64,000 nt of DNA from Thinopyrum elongatum. Taxonomy: Eukaryota; Streptophyta; Magnoliopsida; Poales; Poaceae. Below the pieces are notes generated by a model. That model worked only from the letters and a program-made list of their open reading frames with translations, was not told the origin of the DNA and did not search any database. Of this stretch, positions 21,863-33,100 are shown piece by piece; position 1 is the stretch's first letter, and each line of letters opens with the position of its first letter. Made by a program: the position numbers and the translations under genes. The stretch spans positions 111,737,201-111,801,200 of the forward strand of contig CM022300.1 in assembly GCA_011799875.1 (NCBI GenBank). Reading direction: 5' to 3'.

Positions 21863-22840
21863 GAAGAAGCTGAAAGAGTAGCCCGGAGGGCCAGTATGTA
21901 CCAGTTTGTCGATGACACATTATACAGAAGGAGGCCCAATGGTGTGAAATTGAAGTGCATTTGCCGAGAAGAGGGGAAGGAACTGTTGGTAGAGATACAC
22001 AAAGGCATGTGCGGCTCCCATATTGGATCAAGAGCCTTGGTTGGAAAATCTTTCCGGCAAGGTTTCTACCCACGGCCCTCCAAGATGCAATTGAGCTAGT
22101 CACCAGATGTGAAGCCTGCCAGTTCCACTCCAAGAATATCCATCAACCTGCTCAAGCTCTCTAGACGATCCCTTTCTCATGGCCATTTTCGGTTTGGGGG
22201 CTCGTCATCTTGGGCTCCTTCCCCTGTGCTACCGGGGGCTTTGAATTCTTGTACATTGCAATCGACAAGTTTACAAAGTGGCTGGAAGTGGAGCCTGTGA
22301 GGAAGGTGACCGCACAATTAGCTATCAAGTTCTTGAAAGGATTGGTGTGCCGTTTCGGAGTACCTGCCAGAGTCATCACTGACAATGGCTCCCAATTCAC
22401 AAGCCGCGCCTTCATGCAATACGTTCAAACCCATGGAAGGAAGGTTTCATTCGCCTTTATTGCTCATCCCAGGAGCAATGGACAAGCTGAGAGGATGAAC
22501 GCTGAAGTGCTGTGTGGGCTCAAGACAAGAACTTTTGATAAGCTGCAGAAATGCGGCAGACGCTGGATCGACGAGCTGCCAGTGGTTCTTTGGTCCCTTC
22601 GTACAACACCAAATCGAGCTACCGACCAGACTCCCTTCTCCCTAGTCTATGGGGCAGAAGCAGTGATCCCCACGGAACTCATATACGGGTCACCTCGAGT
22701 ATTTGCCAACGATGAAGTAGAGCAAGAGCAGCACCGACATGACGATGCCGTGCTCCTTGAGGAGAACCGTCTTCGGGCTGCTGTGCGTGCTGCACACTAC
22801 CAGCAAGCCCTGCGCCGCTATCACAGCCGTAGGGTCCATG
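21863..22840 (+). pseudogene. Element B integrase, N-terminal part, catalytic residue lost, cut by D2
   Basis: The zinc-finger half is visible as EIHKGMCGSHIG followed, after a frame change, by TRCEACQFHSKNIHQPAQ. In the core, the position that should carry the first catalytic Asp (WGLDILGPF in relatives) reads VWGLVILGSF, an Asp-to-Val change. The second Asp (ITDNGSQFTSRAF) and the Glu (NGQAERMNAEVLCGLK) are present. The core continues to RYHSRRVH where CACTA D2 enters at 22841. The frame on both sides of D2 agrees if one ATG TSD copy is counted; the end is at 51362-51561. Confidence 0.88.
22838..22840. repeat. Left TSD of CACTA D2 (ATG)
   Basis: ATG precedes CACTAACAAAAAAA at 22841 and recurs at 51359-51361 after TTTGTAGTG. 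Confidence 0.85.
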
Positions 22841-23220
22841 CACTAACAAAAAAAGACACATCCGTGACATTTTGGGCCGAACAATTTTTTTTTCGGTCAT
22901 GCTTATGACACTTCTATGACGATAATTGTGACAAAACCCGATATCATCATAGATGTGGTTGGCTCCTACTTCTATGACAAAAAATCATGACAAAAAATGG
23001 GCTTTTCGTCCTGGGCGGGCCGGAGACACAGCTGCATGACATTCTTTGGGCCGTCCATGATGAAAAAAATCGTGGTAGAAGCGAGGGCGAGTAAAATATC
23101 GGGGAGTTCCCGGTTACGGTGGGTGGTCGAGGCCGAGCGATGCACGGAGGTTTGTGCATTTCTCTCGTGTATGTGTGAGTGTGCGAGGCGTTGGCTAACT
23201 GAACCCGAGCGATCGCATGT
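22841..23220 (+). repeat. D2 left terminus and subterminal repeats
   Basis: Terminal CACTA is followed by repeated ATGACA / CTATGACG units, matching the inverted arrangement at the right end (51180-51350). Confidence 0.8.
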
Positions 23221-23720
23221 TACTAAACCTGAGTGATTGATCCTTGGCTGTTAACTGAACCCAAGCGATTCTTTCGCTGCTGACTGAACCCGAGCGATTC
23301 CTTCGCTGCTGCTGCTAACTGAACCGAGCGATCGATCACTGCTGCTGCTTACACTGAAGCCGATCGAGCCCCCGTGCGAGACGTAGCTAGCCTGCAGGTG
23401 TTGGTTGCCTCTCGATGAACAGTGACCGTTGCTACCATGCGCGTGGTACGTAGAACGAGTCGAGACATGGTGAGTCGAGCCGGTTGGTTGGCTATGGATG
23501 AACAGTTCCTGGTGGGGGTTGGATGAACAGGACCCCGTGGTAGTAGGCCGTTGCCGCTGGATGAACAGGACCCCGAGGAGGCCACCGCACCCCAACCGGT
23601 TGGGGGTGGATGAATAGGACCTCGTGGAGGCTCTATGAATAGCAGCCGGTGGAGGCTGGATGAACAGTAGCCGTGGATGAACTGCAGCCCGTGGATGCTG
23701 GAGCGAGGCAGTAGACGGTG
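23220..23720 (+). repeat. Short repeats of ACTGAACCCGAGCGAT and GATGAACAG types
   Basis: About four copies of a CTGAACC(C)GAGCGAT unit at 23180-23335, then at least eight GGATGAACAG-type units to 23720. Open frames on the minus strand here are products of the repeats. Confidence 0.6.
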
Positions 23721-23721
23721 G

Positions 23722-23964
23722 ATGAACAGGACCCCGTTTCGACCGTAGGCGCTCCAACACAAGTCTGTTTCCGCCATTTTGCGGTACGCCACACCCCTCC
23801 CGATCAACAGGACCCCGTTTCGACCGTAGGCACTCCAACACAAGTTCGTTTCCTCCATTTTGCGGTACGCGAGACCCTTCCCGATGAACAGGACCCCGTT
23901 TCGACCGTACGCAGTCAAACAAAAGGCCTGTTTCCTCCGTTCTGCGGTACGCCAGACCTCGTTT
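23722..23964 (+). repeat. 81-bp tandem repeat, three copies
   Basis: Units start at 23722, 23803 and 23884, exactly 81 bp apart. Each has AGGACCCCGTTTCGACCGTA and TTTTGCGGTACGC-like cores. Because 81 is divisible by three, all frames repeat as well, which explains long open frames on the minus strand. Confidence 0.85.
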
Positions 23965-24359
23965 TGGCTGTTCCGTCCAAGCCGGTTGGCTCCCGATGAA
24001 TACGACGTATTCCGTTGCCTCCAGATGAACACGACGCATTATGTTGCCTCCCGATGAACACGACGCAGTTTCTCCGTTCCGACCCAGCCGGTTGGCTTCC
24101 GATGAACAGGTTGCCGTTGCTGCCGTCCGTTGCCTCTCCATGTACATGAGCCCTGGCCGTACGTATGCGCGAGTACGCGTTCGAGACCCTGCCCGTATGT
24201 ACGGACGTGGCCGTATTTTTTGGCATCTGGCTATACGTACGTGTACACGTTTTTGACTGGACTGCCTGAACTGCTACCGCTCCTTACTCGGCCATGGTTC
24301 ATCGTGGCAGACAGGCCGATCGACCGGTATGTACACAGACAACGCTGCGTACGCTTCCA

Positions 24360-24620
24360 CCGGGTGGGTCCCAGCTGTCAGGGAGGGCAAGGAGGCACTT
24401 CCTTGCGTGCGAATATATAGCTGGCAGGTCCCAGCGGTCAGGGGCGGAATCATATATTTTTTGCCCGTAATAAGGAGGCACTTCCTTGCGTGCAAAGATG
24501 TTGTTGGTGGGTCCCAGCTGTCAGGGGCAGGCATAAGGAGGCACTTCCTTCCTTGCGAAGATATACGTGGTGGGTCCCAGCTTTCAGGGGGAGGAATAAT
24601 TTTATTTTCACGTAATAAGG
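24360..24620 (+). repeat. Four-copy repeat of GGTCCCAGCTGTCAGGGG / GGAGGCACTTCCTTGCG
   Basis: GGTCCCAGC-type units near 24365, 24427, 24511 and 24574, alternating with GGCACTTCCTTGCG units near 24392, 24477 and 24541. Confidence 0.75.
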
Positions 24621-24999
24621 AGGAGGTTGCATGCGTCCGTCCATGGACTTGGTGCGTCCCCACTGTCAGCCTCTCCACGTACAATCCTCTTCCGATGACT
24701 CTTGTTTGTTGACCACGTTGGCCATGCCAGGCCGAGCACACCAAGGCGGTGGACGACGGCGAGGCCCCGGACGGCAACGAGCCAGTGATGGGAAGACCCG
24801 GCAGTGGAGTCGCAGACGGAGAGGTGTACGAGGGTTAACTGGTTCTGGTGTGGCGTGGTTCTACAGTCGGCGAAGAATAACAGGAGGTGTGGAGGGGTGG
24901 AGGGATGGCTTGGCCGGCGGTGGGGTAGCGCTTCGCAGCGAAGCGTGCTAAGCAGAGCTGCTAGCAGCCAGAGGCGGGAGTAGGTGGTCCCGGCGGCGC

Positions 25000-26160
25000 T
25001 GGAGGAAGAAGACGAGAGATTGAAGATGAATTCTGGCCGTTGGATGTAAATCCAACGGCTATCGATGTCAGAATCATCTGTTGACTAAGTTGACAACGCC
25101 TTGCGTTGGCTTCGACCTATTGGCCCACATTTCAGCCTCCAAAAATGTCGCACATATTCAACCCATTTTTTTAGAATTTACAGTCCATTCGCTGCGCTGG
25201 GTGAACAAATAATGTAGCGTCCATGCGGCGCATTTATTTATTTTTTTTGTAGAAAAACTACAGCCCATTTGCACTTTCTAGAAATACATGAATTTGCTGG
25301 CCTGGGTGAACAAATAATGTAGCGTCCATGCGGCTCATTTATTTTTTCCTAAAAAATTACAACCCATTTGCACTTTCTCGAAATACACGATTTTGCTGGG
25401 CTGGTTCTAATTATAATGTTGGGTTGGGCGCAGCAATGTTATCAAAAAATAAACAGTGGCTGAGCATTTTGTTATAAATATATTTAAATAATAAGTGCTT
25501 TATTTACATTGGTCCTTAAATCTTACCAAACTTTTGTACACAATCACCTGTATTTTCGTTGACCTTAAATAAAAAAACCAGGATTTTATTGTTAAACATT
25601 TATTTTTATAAGTTCATAATACATGGGATATTTTTTCTTATATATGTAAGTATCTGTTAGATATATGATGATAATAACAATAATATATAATAACATATAA
25701 AATAATATAAATATATATAATATAGTTAGAAGGGAAACCTAAGTTGGACCTGGCGTTCCTATTCTTATATAGAAAAATAAAACAGACCTCTGCGTTTTTT
25801 TCAAAAAAAAAATACATAAGTTGGGTTGCGGATGTTTAAGAACAAATAAAACCTAGGATGGGAGGGCCATAGGCCGGTCGATACATGACGCCCCTCAAAC
25901 AAATACAAACTGGCATGTCATGGGCTGCACATGTTAAAAAAGAAAGCCTAGATTGGGCAGCCCACAACCCAGCTGATACTTGTTGGCCCACTGATAATAA
26001 ATGATACATGCCAGCTCCCCGATGACTAGCTTCGTTGTAAATTTATCTCCTTTAGTAACTACGTTGACAAACCCATGGCCCCCAACATCAGTATAGCATT
26101 AGGAGGAAGTATTTTTTCATTGAGGCACTTGCTTGCGTACGGCCATGGACCTGGTAGGGC
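25000..26160 (+). other. AT-rich D2 segment with a 105-bp duplication, no gene seen
   Basis: CTGGGTGAACAAATAATGTA occurs at 25197 and 25302 (105 bp apart) with a partial third copy near 25397. The rest is AT-rich. No ORF or RNA gene is supported. Confidence 0.5.
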
Positions 26161-26218
26161 CATGACGTGCTACAGTAGTGGTAGATGTTGTGCCTAATTT
26201 CTAGCGAAAGTACTGGAG

Positions 26219-26273
26219 TAGACCAGTGGTCAAGTTCCACTCCTCAACCGCTGCTCCGCCCGGGTTCGATTCC
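26219..26273 (+). other. tRNA-like Pol III promoter boxes (possible SINE head)
   Basis: A-box-like TAGACCAGTGG at 26219-26229 and a perfect B box GGTTCGATTCC at 26263-26273. Their starts are 44 bp apart, the same as in tRNA genes. No complete cloverleaf or anticodon stem is convincing, so this is more likely a tRNA-derived SINE head or remnant than a working tRNA gene. Confidence 0.45.
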
Positions 26274-26685
26274 ACCTGATGCAGTGAAAATATCCATAAA
26301 TTTTTGCCTCTGCCTTTGACATGTGGGTGCCCATTGTCATCTACGCACACCACCTCCAACACACTCAACATTGTGTGGCCATTTTGAAAATAACATATCT
26401 TATTGACTGTGCATCATATGAAGATGTGCTATGCATGAATGTTGATCAGCATAATGTTAACTGGCTGGTAGTTCCATTTTCGACCATGAATAAAACTTCC
26501 AACATGATGTTATCCCTGTTTGAAAAGGGCATGTTAATATAAATGCTCTGCCTCGGAAACTTGCAGTTTCTTATCTGAAACTGAAACTTGCAGTTTCTTC
26601 TCTGAGAATCACATTGTCTGCACTTTTATATGAAACTACATTTTTTAAAGTGCTAAAAATAGATCTCTAGAATTCATAAAATACT

Positions 26686-27268
26686 TCATATGCTCAATAT
26701 TGCAAATCTAAAATTCAAAAGACATTCATATCTGAAAGTACTATCAAATCTAAAACACAAAACACAACCTGCAAATACTGATAACCCTAAGCTCCTCCTC
26801 AGACTATTTGGGGGGGGGGTCCCCTCCGATTCCTCGGCGGCAGACAGCCGCCCCGTGGGATGAGGTGAACAGCGAGGGAGAGGATGGCGGGGAAGCGTCG
26901 TCGCGCCAACTGTTTTTCTCCTCTTACAGTTGGGTTCGGTCGACGAAGACTCCACCGGCTCGCTCTGCCACGGCACCCTCACAAATGGCACCGTGTAGAT
27001 GCTCGATCCTTCAATCTCGGGTGGATGCTCCATCTTGGATCGATACTCCCACCACCACAGCGTCACGATCGGATCCGGTGAATCTGTTTGCTCCATGGCC
27101 CAGAGGAGCAGCTCTATGTACTCCCGCACGACTCCCTCCCGGTGTATCGCCTCTTTTCGCTCTTTTCCAGATATTTGGCCATCGCTTTCGCCGTCGCCGC
27201 TAATTGCTCCGAGTTGTCAAACCAAGACTGTATCTCCAACATCCTAGCTAGCTTCACAGGGTCGCCGC
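26686..27268 (-). pseudogene. Captured gene fragment, left (minus) copy of inverted pair
   Basis: On the minus strand an exon begins after a CTCACAG acceptor at 27268 (GDPVKLARMLEI, then WFDNSEQLAATAKAMAKYLE). A frame change at about 27130 leads to REYIELLLWAMEQTDSPD, WWWEYRSKMEHP and VPFVRVPW, then a Lys/Arg-rich CKRRKTVGATTLPRHP segment. The same succession of motifs occurs on the plus strand at 28045-28452 and 32227-32306. I do not recognise the protein family. The similarity to the other copy is clear at protein level but the DNA is well diverged. Confidence 0.6.
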
Positions 27269-27339
27269 CTGTGAGACACACGTATCAGTTGTACACCTCC
27301 ATCTATCTACTTCTCCACAACACCTTCACTCGCCGGCGG

Positions 27340-27500
27340 TGGTTTTTGAATGGAAGAGGAGAGGAGCGATGCTGGTTTTGGATTAGAACGGGAGAGGAGC
27401 GGCGGTGGTTTTGAAATGGAAGAGGAGAGGAATGGCGCTGGATTTGGATTGGAATAGGAGAGGAGCGGTGGTGGTTTAAGAGGAGAAGAGCGGCGCTGGT
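27340..27500 (+). repeat. GGTTTTGAATGGAAGAGGAGAGGAGCG minisatellite, left arm
   Basis: About four to five ~33-bp units of TGGTTTTGAA.TGGAAGAGGAGAGGAGCGG type. The reverse-complement array lies at 27830-28010. Confidence 0.75.
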
Positions 27501-27712
27501 CTTGGAAGTATTTTTTTGTTTTGCGTATTTTGGGTCAAAGTTTGACCACGTACTGTATTTGACAAGCAAAATGTGAATGCATGTCATCAAAAATTGTATC
27601 GTTTGGTTCGTATCTGAATGTACTTTCAAATTATATTATTTTTGCAACGTATAACATATATTTTATTTGTGAAAATCATGGTCAAATATGACCCAGAATA
27701 CAAGGGAGACTA
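27497..27712. mobile_element. Putative MITE with GGGTCAAAGTTTGACCA-type inverted ends
   Basis: The left side has GTATTTTGGGTCAAAGTTTGACCA and the right side TGGTCAAATATGACCCAGAATAC, roughly inverted. The interior is AT-rich. It resembles the better-preserved copy at 41003-41201. The outer left end is poorly defined. Confidence 0.45.
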
Positions 27713-27829
27713 GTTAATGTGGGGTCGCTTTCTTAATTGAAGGGTTAATTGATTTTGATTTTGATCCAGTCACAGCGCGCCGGCCCTCTCGTCCAATCCT
27801 AAATCGCTGCCGCACGCTCCTCTCCCTCC

Positions 27830-28010
27830 TCTCCATTGCAAAACCACCCCCTCTCCTCTCCATCATCTCCATTCCAAAACCACCGTCTCGCCTCTCCCTC
27901 TTCTCCATTCCAAAACCACCGTCTTGCCTCTCCATCTTCTCCATTGCAAAACCACCGTCTCGCCACTCCCTCTTCTCCATTGCAAGACCACCGTCTCTCC
28001 TCCCATCTTC
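27830..28010 (-). repeat. Minisatellite, right (inverted) arm
   Basis: Five ~33-bp units of CTCCATTCCAAAACCACCGT type, the reverse complement of the array at 27340-27500. Confidence 0.75.
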
Positions 28011-28799
28011 CAAAGCTAGCACCGGACCTCTTAGAAGGACATCTATGGAGAGGATGCAGCAGCGAATCGGGCAGATTGCCAGCGGCGACCAGGCGAAGTT
28101 AGCCAGGTTGAAGGAGATCCTTACTTGTTTGACAATGAGTGGGAGATTTAGAGGACGGTGAGGGCCATGTGGCAATGTATGCGAAAGAGCGAGACAGCGG
28201 CGATGAGGGCGGCGATGTGCTCCCCGGCGGCAGTCACGCCGCAGTCCTTCGAGTTCATCGAGTATCTCCTCTGGGCGATGGAGCAGACAGATTCGCCCGA
28301 CACGAAAGTCAGGCGGAGGTGGTGGGCGTACAGGTCGAAGGTCGAGCATCCAGAGGATAACCAATCGATCGAGTACGGTGTGCCGTTCGTGAGGGTGCAC
28401 TGCCAGCCGGAGCCACAGGAGTATTCGTTCTCCCACCGCAAGAGGAGGCCGGTGTGACGACCCCAGCTTAATCGTGCACTAATCATACATGCAAATGCAC
28501 ATGATTAAGCCTAAGGACTCACTTGAAGATATCACAACATTACTCTAAAATATAAATAAAGTCATACAAGCTTTATATTACAAGCCAAGGCCTCGAGGGC
28601 TCAAATACATAGCTCGATGGCATACAAGTGTCAGCGGAAGCATCAGATATCTGGGTACAGATATATTATAGAAATAGAGATAAGCCTTTAGGAAGGCGGG
28701 GCAAAATAAAAATAATACGATCGAAAAGCGTAGGCCTCCTGCCTAGGATCCTCCGAATCCTACTCCTGGTTGTCAGTCGGCTCCTCGTAGTAGTACTCG

Positions 28800-28865
28800 C
28801 CGGGAGGGTAGTAGTAGTAGCCGTAGTCGTCGACGGGGGCAACTATCTCAGGGGCTCCGTCATCT
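28800..28865 (-). other. LTR F coding-like segment 2 (Tyr-rich)
   Basis: On the minus strand a frame encodes DDGAPE, then DDYGYYYYPPGEYYYEEP. Its counterpart in LTR G is at about 63216-63310 (DDGVQEPDATTGAYYQEGP, ending at a stop). Conservation of residue type in both copies suggests a former exon. Confidence 0.55.
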
Positions 28866-30004
28866 GGCGGCGAGATATAGATATGGGGAGAAAAAGAAAG
28901 TAAAGCAAATGTGAGTACTCATCTGAAGTACTCAGCAAGCAAGGATCTACACTACATATGCAACATTTTCAAAAGAGGGCTGTTTATGTGGACTGGGTTG
29001 CAGAAATGCCAGAATAGAGGGGGGAAGCCTAGTCCTATCGAAGACTAGCATCTTCAAGCATCCTCGTCGGTCTTGCAGCATTAGAAGAGTACAGATTAAC
29101 ATAATGTAAAGTAGTAGTAGTATCATCAACCTCGGCCAGAGATTCTTCCTCGACTCCCTGCGAGAAAGCAATCCCAGAGCCATACTATCCATTTCATCTT
29201 AAGTTCTAGTTGTACCGATCGAGATACAACTCCGAGTGTCCGTTACCATAGGACAGGCTATCGATAGATGTTTTCTTCCCTGCAGGGGTGCACCAACTTA
29301 CCCACCACGCTCACTTAACTCCGGCCGGACACACTTCTCTGGGTCATGCCCGGCCTCGGCTAAGCAACACGTCGCAACCCGACCAAAAACTTAACAGAGA
29401 GGTCAGCACGCCGGACTAACCTATGCCCCCAGGGGTCTTGGGCCATCGCCCCGGACGCTCCTGCACGTTGCGTACACCACCGGTGAGCAGACCTAGCAAC
29501 CCCTTAATACAAGCGCGGTTGCGTTACCAGTCCAACCCAGCGTGTGCCGCTCAGTTGCTGACGTCTATTAAGCTTCGGCTGAAGTATACGACGCAGAACG
29601 CCCATTAGAAGTGCTGACGAGGTATCACCCTCGCTTACCACGACCGATTAACTAACCTACAAGGTTATCATCAGAAGTGCTGACGAGGTATCACCCTCGG
29701 CACCCAATAGTAACCCAGTAGGGTCGGTAACTAAGGGGGAAGTGATGTGCGGTGTCGGGTCCTGGTGTTCAATCCCGTTGCACGGGTCCTTTGATCATAC
29801 AGCGGGGCAGTCAGGTTAAGTGGGGTCTTTGATGGTCTCTACCCAACCTATTCTAAACAGTTTAGGATAACAGGTAAGTATCAATAGCAGGTTACAAGTA
29901 AACAGGCTATGCAGCAGATATAGGATAAAGTAACAACAGCAGATTCTAATGCAAGCATAAGAGAGAAGAGAATGGGCGATATCGGAATGCTCAAAAAGGG
30001 GGTG

Positions 30005-30112
30005 CTTGCCTAGAAGTTCGGTGGCAAGGGTCTGATCGTCAGGAGCGTAGTCGACCTCCGGAGCTGCGTCAGTCTCAGGAGCTACGTCGACGTCAGGGTT
30101 TATCGAGAGAGA
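30005..30112 (-). other. LTR F coding-like segment 1 (acidic)
   Basis: On the minus strand a frame encodes DVDVAPETDAAPEVDYAPDD, then LLGKHPLFEHSDIA, after a pyrimidine-rich acceptor-like tract. LTR G has DAETDDAAPGYDYTTDEQ and LSLFPEQPGK at about 61613-61710 in the same position. Confidence 0.55.
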
Positions 30113-33100
30113 AGAGGGGGGAGAAACAAATAAATGCACAGCAAATGATGCAATACAGGCATGCTATGCTAAGATGCAGTGCAGGATTGCCTGAAGTATG
30201 TCTAAGTCATTTTTAGTTATTCTAGGGTTTAAGCTGGATTTATTATCCGGTGATTATGCACTATTCATCTACCGTATACGGCCTCGAAGTTGAGGTTTCA
30301 CCTATGTAGGGGGTTCCGACATGGAAACAGACGACACAATTAGATTCATCTCGTTGTTCTGTTCAACTTTCATGTTTTAAGTTTTTCGATCTGAGCTACG
30401 GATTAAAAGTTATGAATTTTCAAAGATTTAAACATTTTTTGAATTTATTTTAATTAGCAGAAAATGATATATGATGTCAGCATGATGTCACTATGACGTC
30501 AGCAGTCCACAGCGGCTGACCAGGGTCAAACCTTACATGTGGGTCAGTGGGACCCACATGTCAGCCTCTTTTAGTCTAACAGTGGATTAATTAACTAACA
30601 GGGTTAATTAGGGGGTGGGCCCCATATGTCACTGAGATCTTAGCCACTTAATTAGCTAAACTAGTTATTTATCCAATTATTTATTTATTTTAATTAGTTT
30701 ATTGGAGTGGGGCCCGCGTGTCAGTGACACTGGACCGCCATGTCAGCGCGTTGACTCAGGTCAACGGGGTCAAAGGGGCACGCGGGGCCCCAGAGTTAGT
30801 GGCCCAGAGGCGGGGCCCACTCATGCCACGTCGGCCGCGGTGGCGAAGCAACGCCGGCGACCATTTGCGCGGCGGCGCGTCGCCGGAGCACGTCGGAAAT
30901 GCTCTACAGGGGTCCATTTGATGAGAGGTTGGGCTGGTTCGAACGAGCATTCAACGCCGCGTCTAGTGGTGGTGGTGGTTCCGCCGGAATCGGTCGGAAT
31001 CGTCGCCGGCGTCGAGCAAAGGCGGCGCCGGAGTTCGGGCCTACTCGGAATCGTGGCTACGCGGCTCTCTCGCACGTGCTAACTAGCTAGGGGGCAGCTG
31101 TGGCTCACCAGGAGCGCGTTGGCACCACTGGTTCGAGCTGCAGAAGCTCGGGAGCGCGGCGGCGACGGATCCGGCAGTGGTCAGAGCACGACCACTGCGG
31201 CCGCTAGCTACGGCGAGCGAGGAGCCTAACGGAAAGGAGCAGGAGACGGGGAAGCTCACCGAGCGGCACGCAGAAGGCCCGTGAAAGATTAGGAGCTGCA
31301 GAGTCGTCGGCGCGCGTCGGAGAGGCGCCGGCGATCCGAGGAAGAAGACGGCCTCGATCTGAGTCTGCGGTAGCGCAGAGCTCGAGCTTGAGGTCGGGGA
31401 GGATGCAGCGGAGCCTGACGGAGCTCGTGGACGTCCTGGCGAGGTGCAGAGAGCACTACGGCTACGCGGTCGACGGCGGCGCGGCCATGGCTTCGCTCGG
31501 ACGATCTCGAGGAGCGGGTGGGGGAGCGACGGAGAGGGAGAGAAAATGACGAGGAGGTCCAGGGGGGATGGACGGGCCTCGTCCTTATCCCCCTGCTGTC
31601 GACGGGCGTCGGTGGCTGCCGCGGTGTCGCGCGCTCACCGGTGCGCACGCGTGCAGCCACGGGCGCGGCGACACGGCGAAAGAGAGAGAGGGAGGTTGGC
31701 CAGGTGGGCCGTTCCGGGGCACTGTGCACTTAGGCCCAGTGCACAGTGCCTCGTTTTATTTTTCTGTTTCTGTTTTGATTTTTCTTTTATTTATTTTCTG
31801 TTTTGTATTAGTTAGGCCACTTGTGCTCTTTTATAAAATGGGAAACTTGGCCCCAATATTTTAGTGCAATGTTAACCTTCACCAAAAACTGGTTTGGGTA
31901 AAGTAGGATTTTCTTTGAATTTGATATTATTTCAAATGGATTAAATAATTCTGTTTTGGTGCTGTTTCATGTGGTTTGAGTCATTTAGCTAACTCCATCA
32001 TCATTGTTTATGTTTTAATGAGTGCTTCTGGAATTTTTGCTATTTAGTGAACATTTTTCCCATAGTGTTTGAGCAAATTTATTTTGCACTTTTGAATTTG
32101 GGTTGATTTCCAGGATAGGATTTGAATTGTTGGGATTAATCACTATGACTAAGCACTGCAAATGATATGACTTGGCATTACTAGCAGTTGATCACAGTGA
32201 CTAATACACAGGGGTGTTACAGCCGGATGGCGTGACGTCGCTTCCCCGCCGTTCTCCACGGTTCCCTTGCCGCTTGCCTCATTTCAACGGCGGTGGTAGG
32301 GCTTAAGGTAAGCTTCGCACTAACCTAATCTTCCATCTGCTCATGCTTACAATTAGTGTGACGGCTAATGAAAATCATGCTTACAATCAGTCTCCGAGTA
32401 CTACGCCAATCACCCTAAAAATAGCTCTGGACCAAAAACAAAGTTGTGACACTGTGTACAAATAAAGAAAAATAGATTGGTGCTTCTTTCAGAAAAGAAT
32501 ACTCCCTAGAAAAGTGCCAATATAAGCTACTAGTATTTGATTAGAGGATTTGCTGCCGAGAAAGATCCGTCCACAGAGAGCGCCACCCATCCCACTGGTG
32601 GTGGATGCCAATGCTTAGATGGAGCATCGTTGGTATCGGTAATTTTTACTTGGCACCTCGCACTCTGCATATATGCCGGTTCCATCCGTACATTTGTGCA
32701 GTTCCACCAAAATGCAGCCGAATAACCCTGTTTGCATAGATAATGAAAAAGCGTGATTACATTATAGTGGCACTAGTTAATGAAACATACACTAATAAAT
32801 AGAAGAAACTTCATTTTCTTAATGGGAAAATATTGCGATAGTATCACAGTATGCCATGCTGCGAGGGCGAGATGGGCCCTGTGACGCCTCATACGGTAGG
32901 CCTCATACTGGAAATTGACCCAATTCTTCCCGATACACCTTCTGCCAGTGATGAACATCAGTGTACAGCGGTAGTACAGGGAGGGGCCTTGAGACATTCC
33001 AATCTCTATTTTTGTGCAGATCAACTAAAATTAAGTACCCTAGTTTGCAGAAACACTTAAACGTTAACAATGGGACTAGTTGATGAAACATATACTAACA

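Larger units (their letters stand above)
28453..32221 (-). repeat. Solo LTR F (3,769 bp), same family as element G
   Basis: Plus-strand ends are TGTGACGACCCC (28453) and GGGGTGTTACA (32221). TSD GCCGG lies on both sides (28448-28452, 32222-32226). In minus sense it begins TGTAACACCCC and ends GGTCGTCACA, matching the ends of LTR 59627-63584, so F lies opposite to G. No internal region remains, so F is a solo LTR. It contains two coding-like segments conserved with G and a duplicated 27-bp motif (29607, 29673). Confidence 0.9.
28045..32306 (+). pseudogene. Captured gene fragment, right (plus) copy, split by solo LTR F
   Basis: The start at 28045 (MERMQQRIGQIASGDQAKLA) matches the GDPVKLARMLEI of the left copy. 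A frame change and stop follow near 28150. The frame from 28158 then runs EFIEYLLWAMEQTDSPD, WWAYRSKVEHP, VPFVRVHC and a basic HRKRRP segment to 28452, where solo LTR F enters. Beyond F at 32227 the frame resumes in phase and ends at TAA 32304-32306. From 28158 this gives 124 codons when F and one TSD copy are discounted. Function unknown. Confidence 0.6.

Noticed and set aside
23251..24147. 298-codon minus-strand open frame
   Set aside because: Made of translated 81-bp and GATGAACAG repeats whose period is divisible by three; no protein signature.
26210..26285. Functional tRNA gene
   Set aside because: The A and B boxes are present but no complete acceptor or anticodon stem could be paired.
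27714..28436. 240-codon minus-strand open frame with repeated GGFAMEKRE-type units
   Set aside because: Antisense of the minisatellite and of the captured gene fragment. The plus-strand reading matches the other copy, this one does not.
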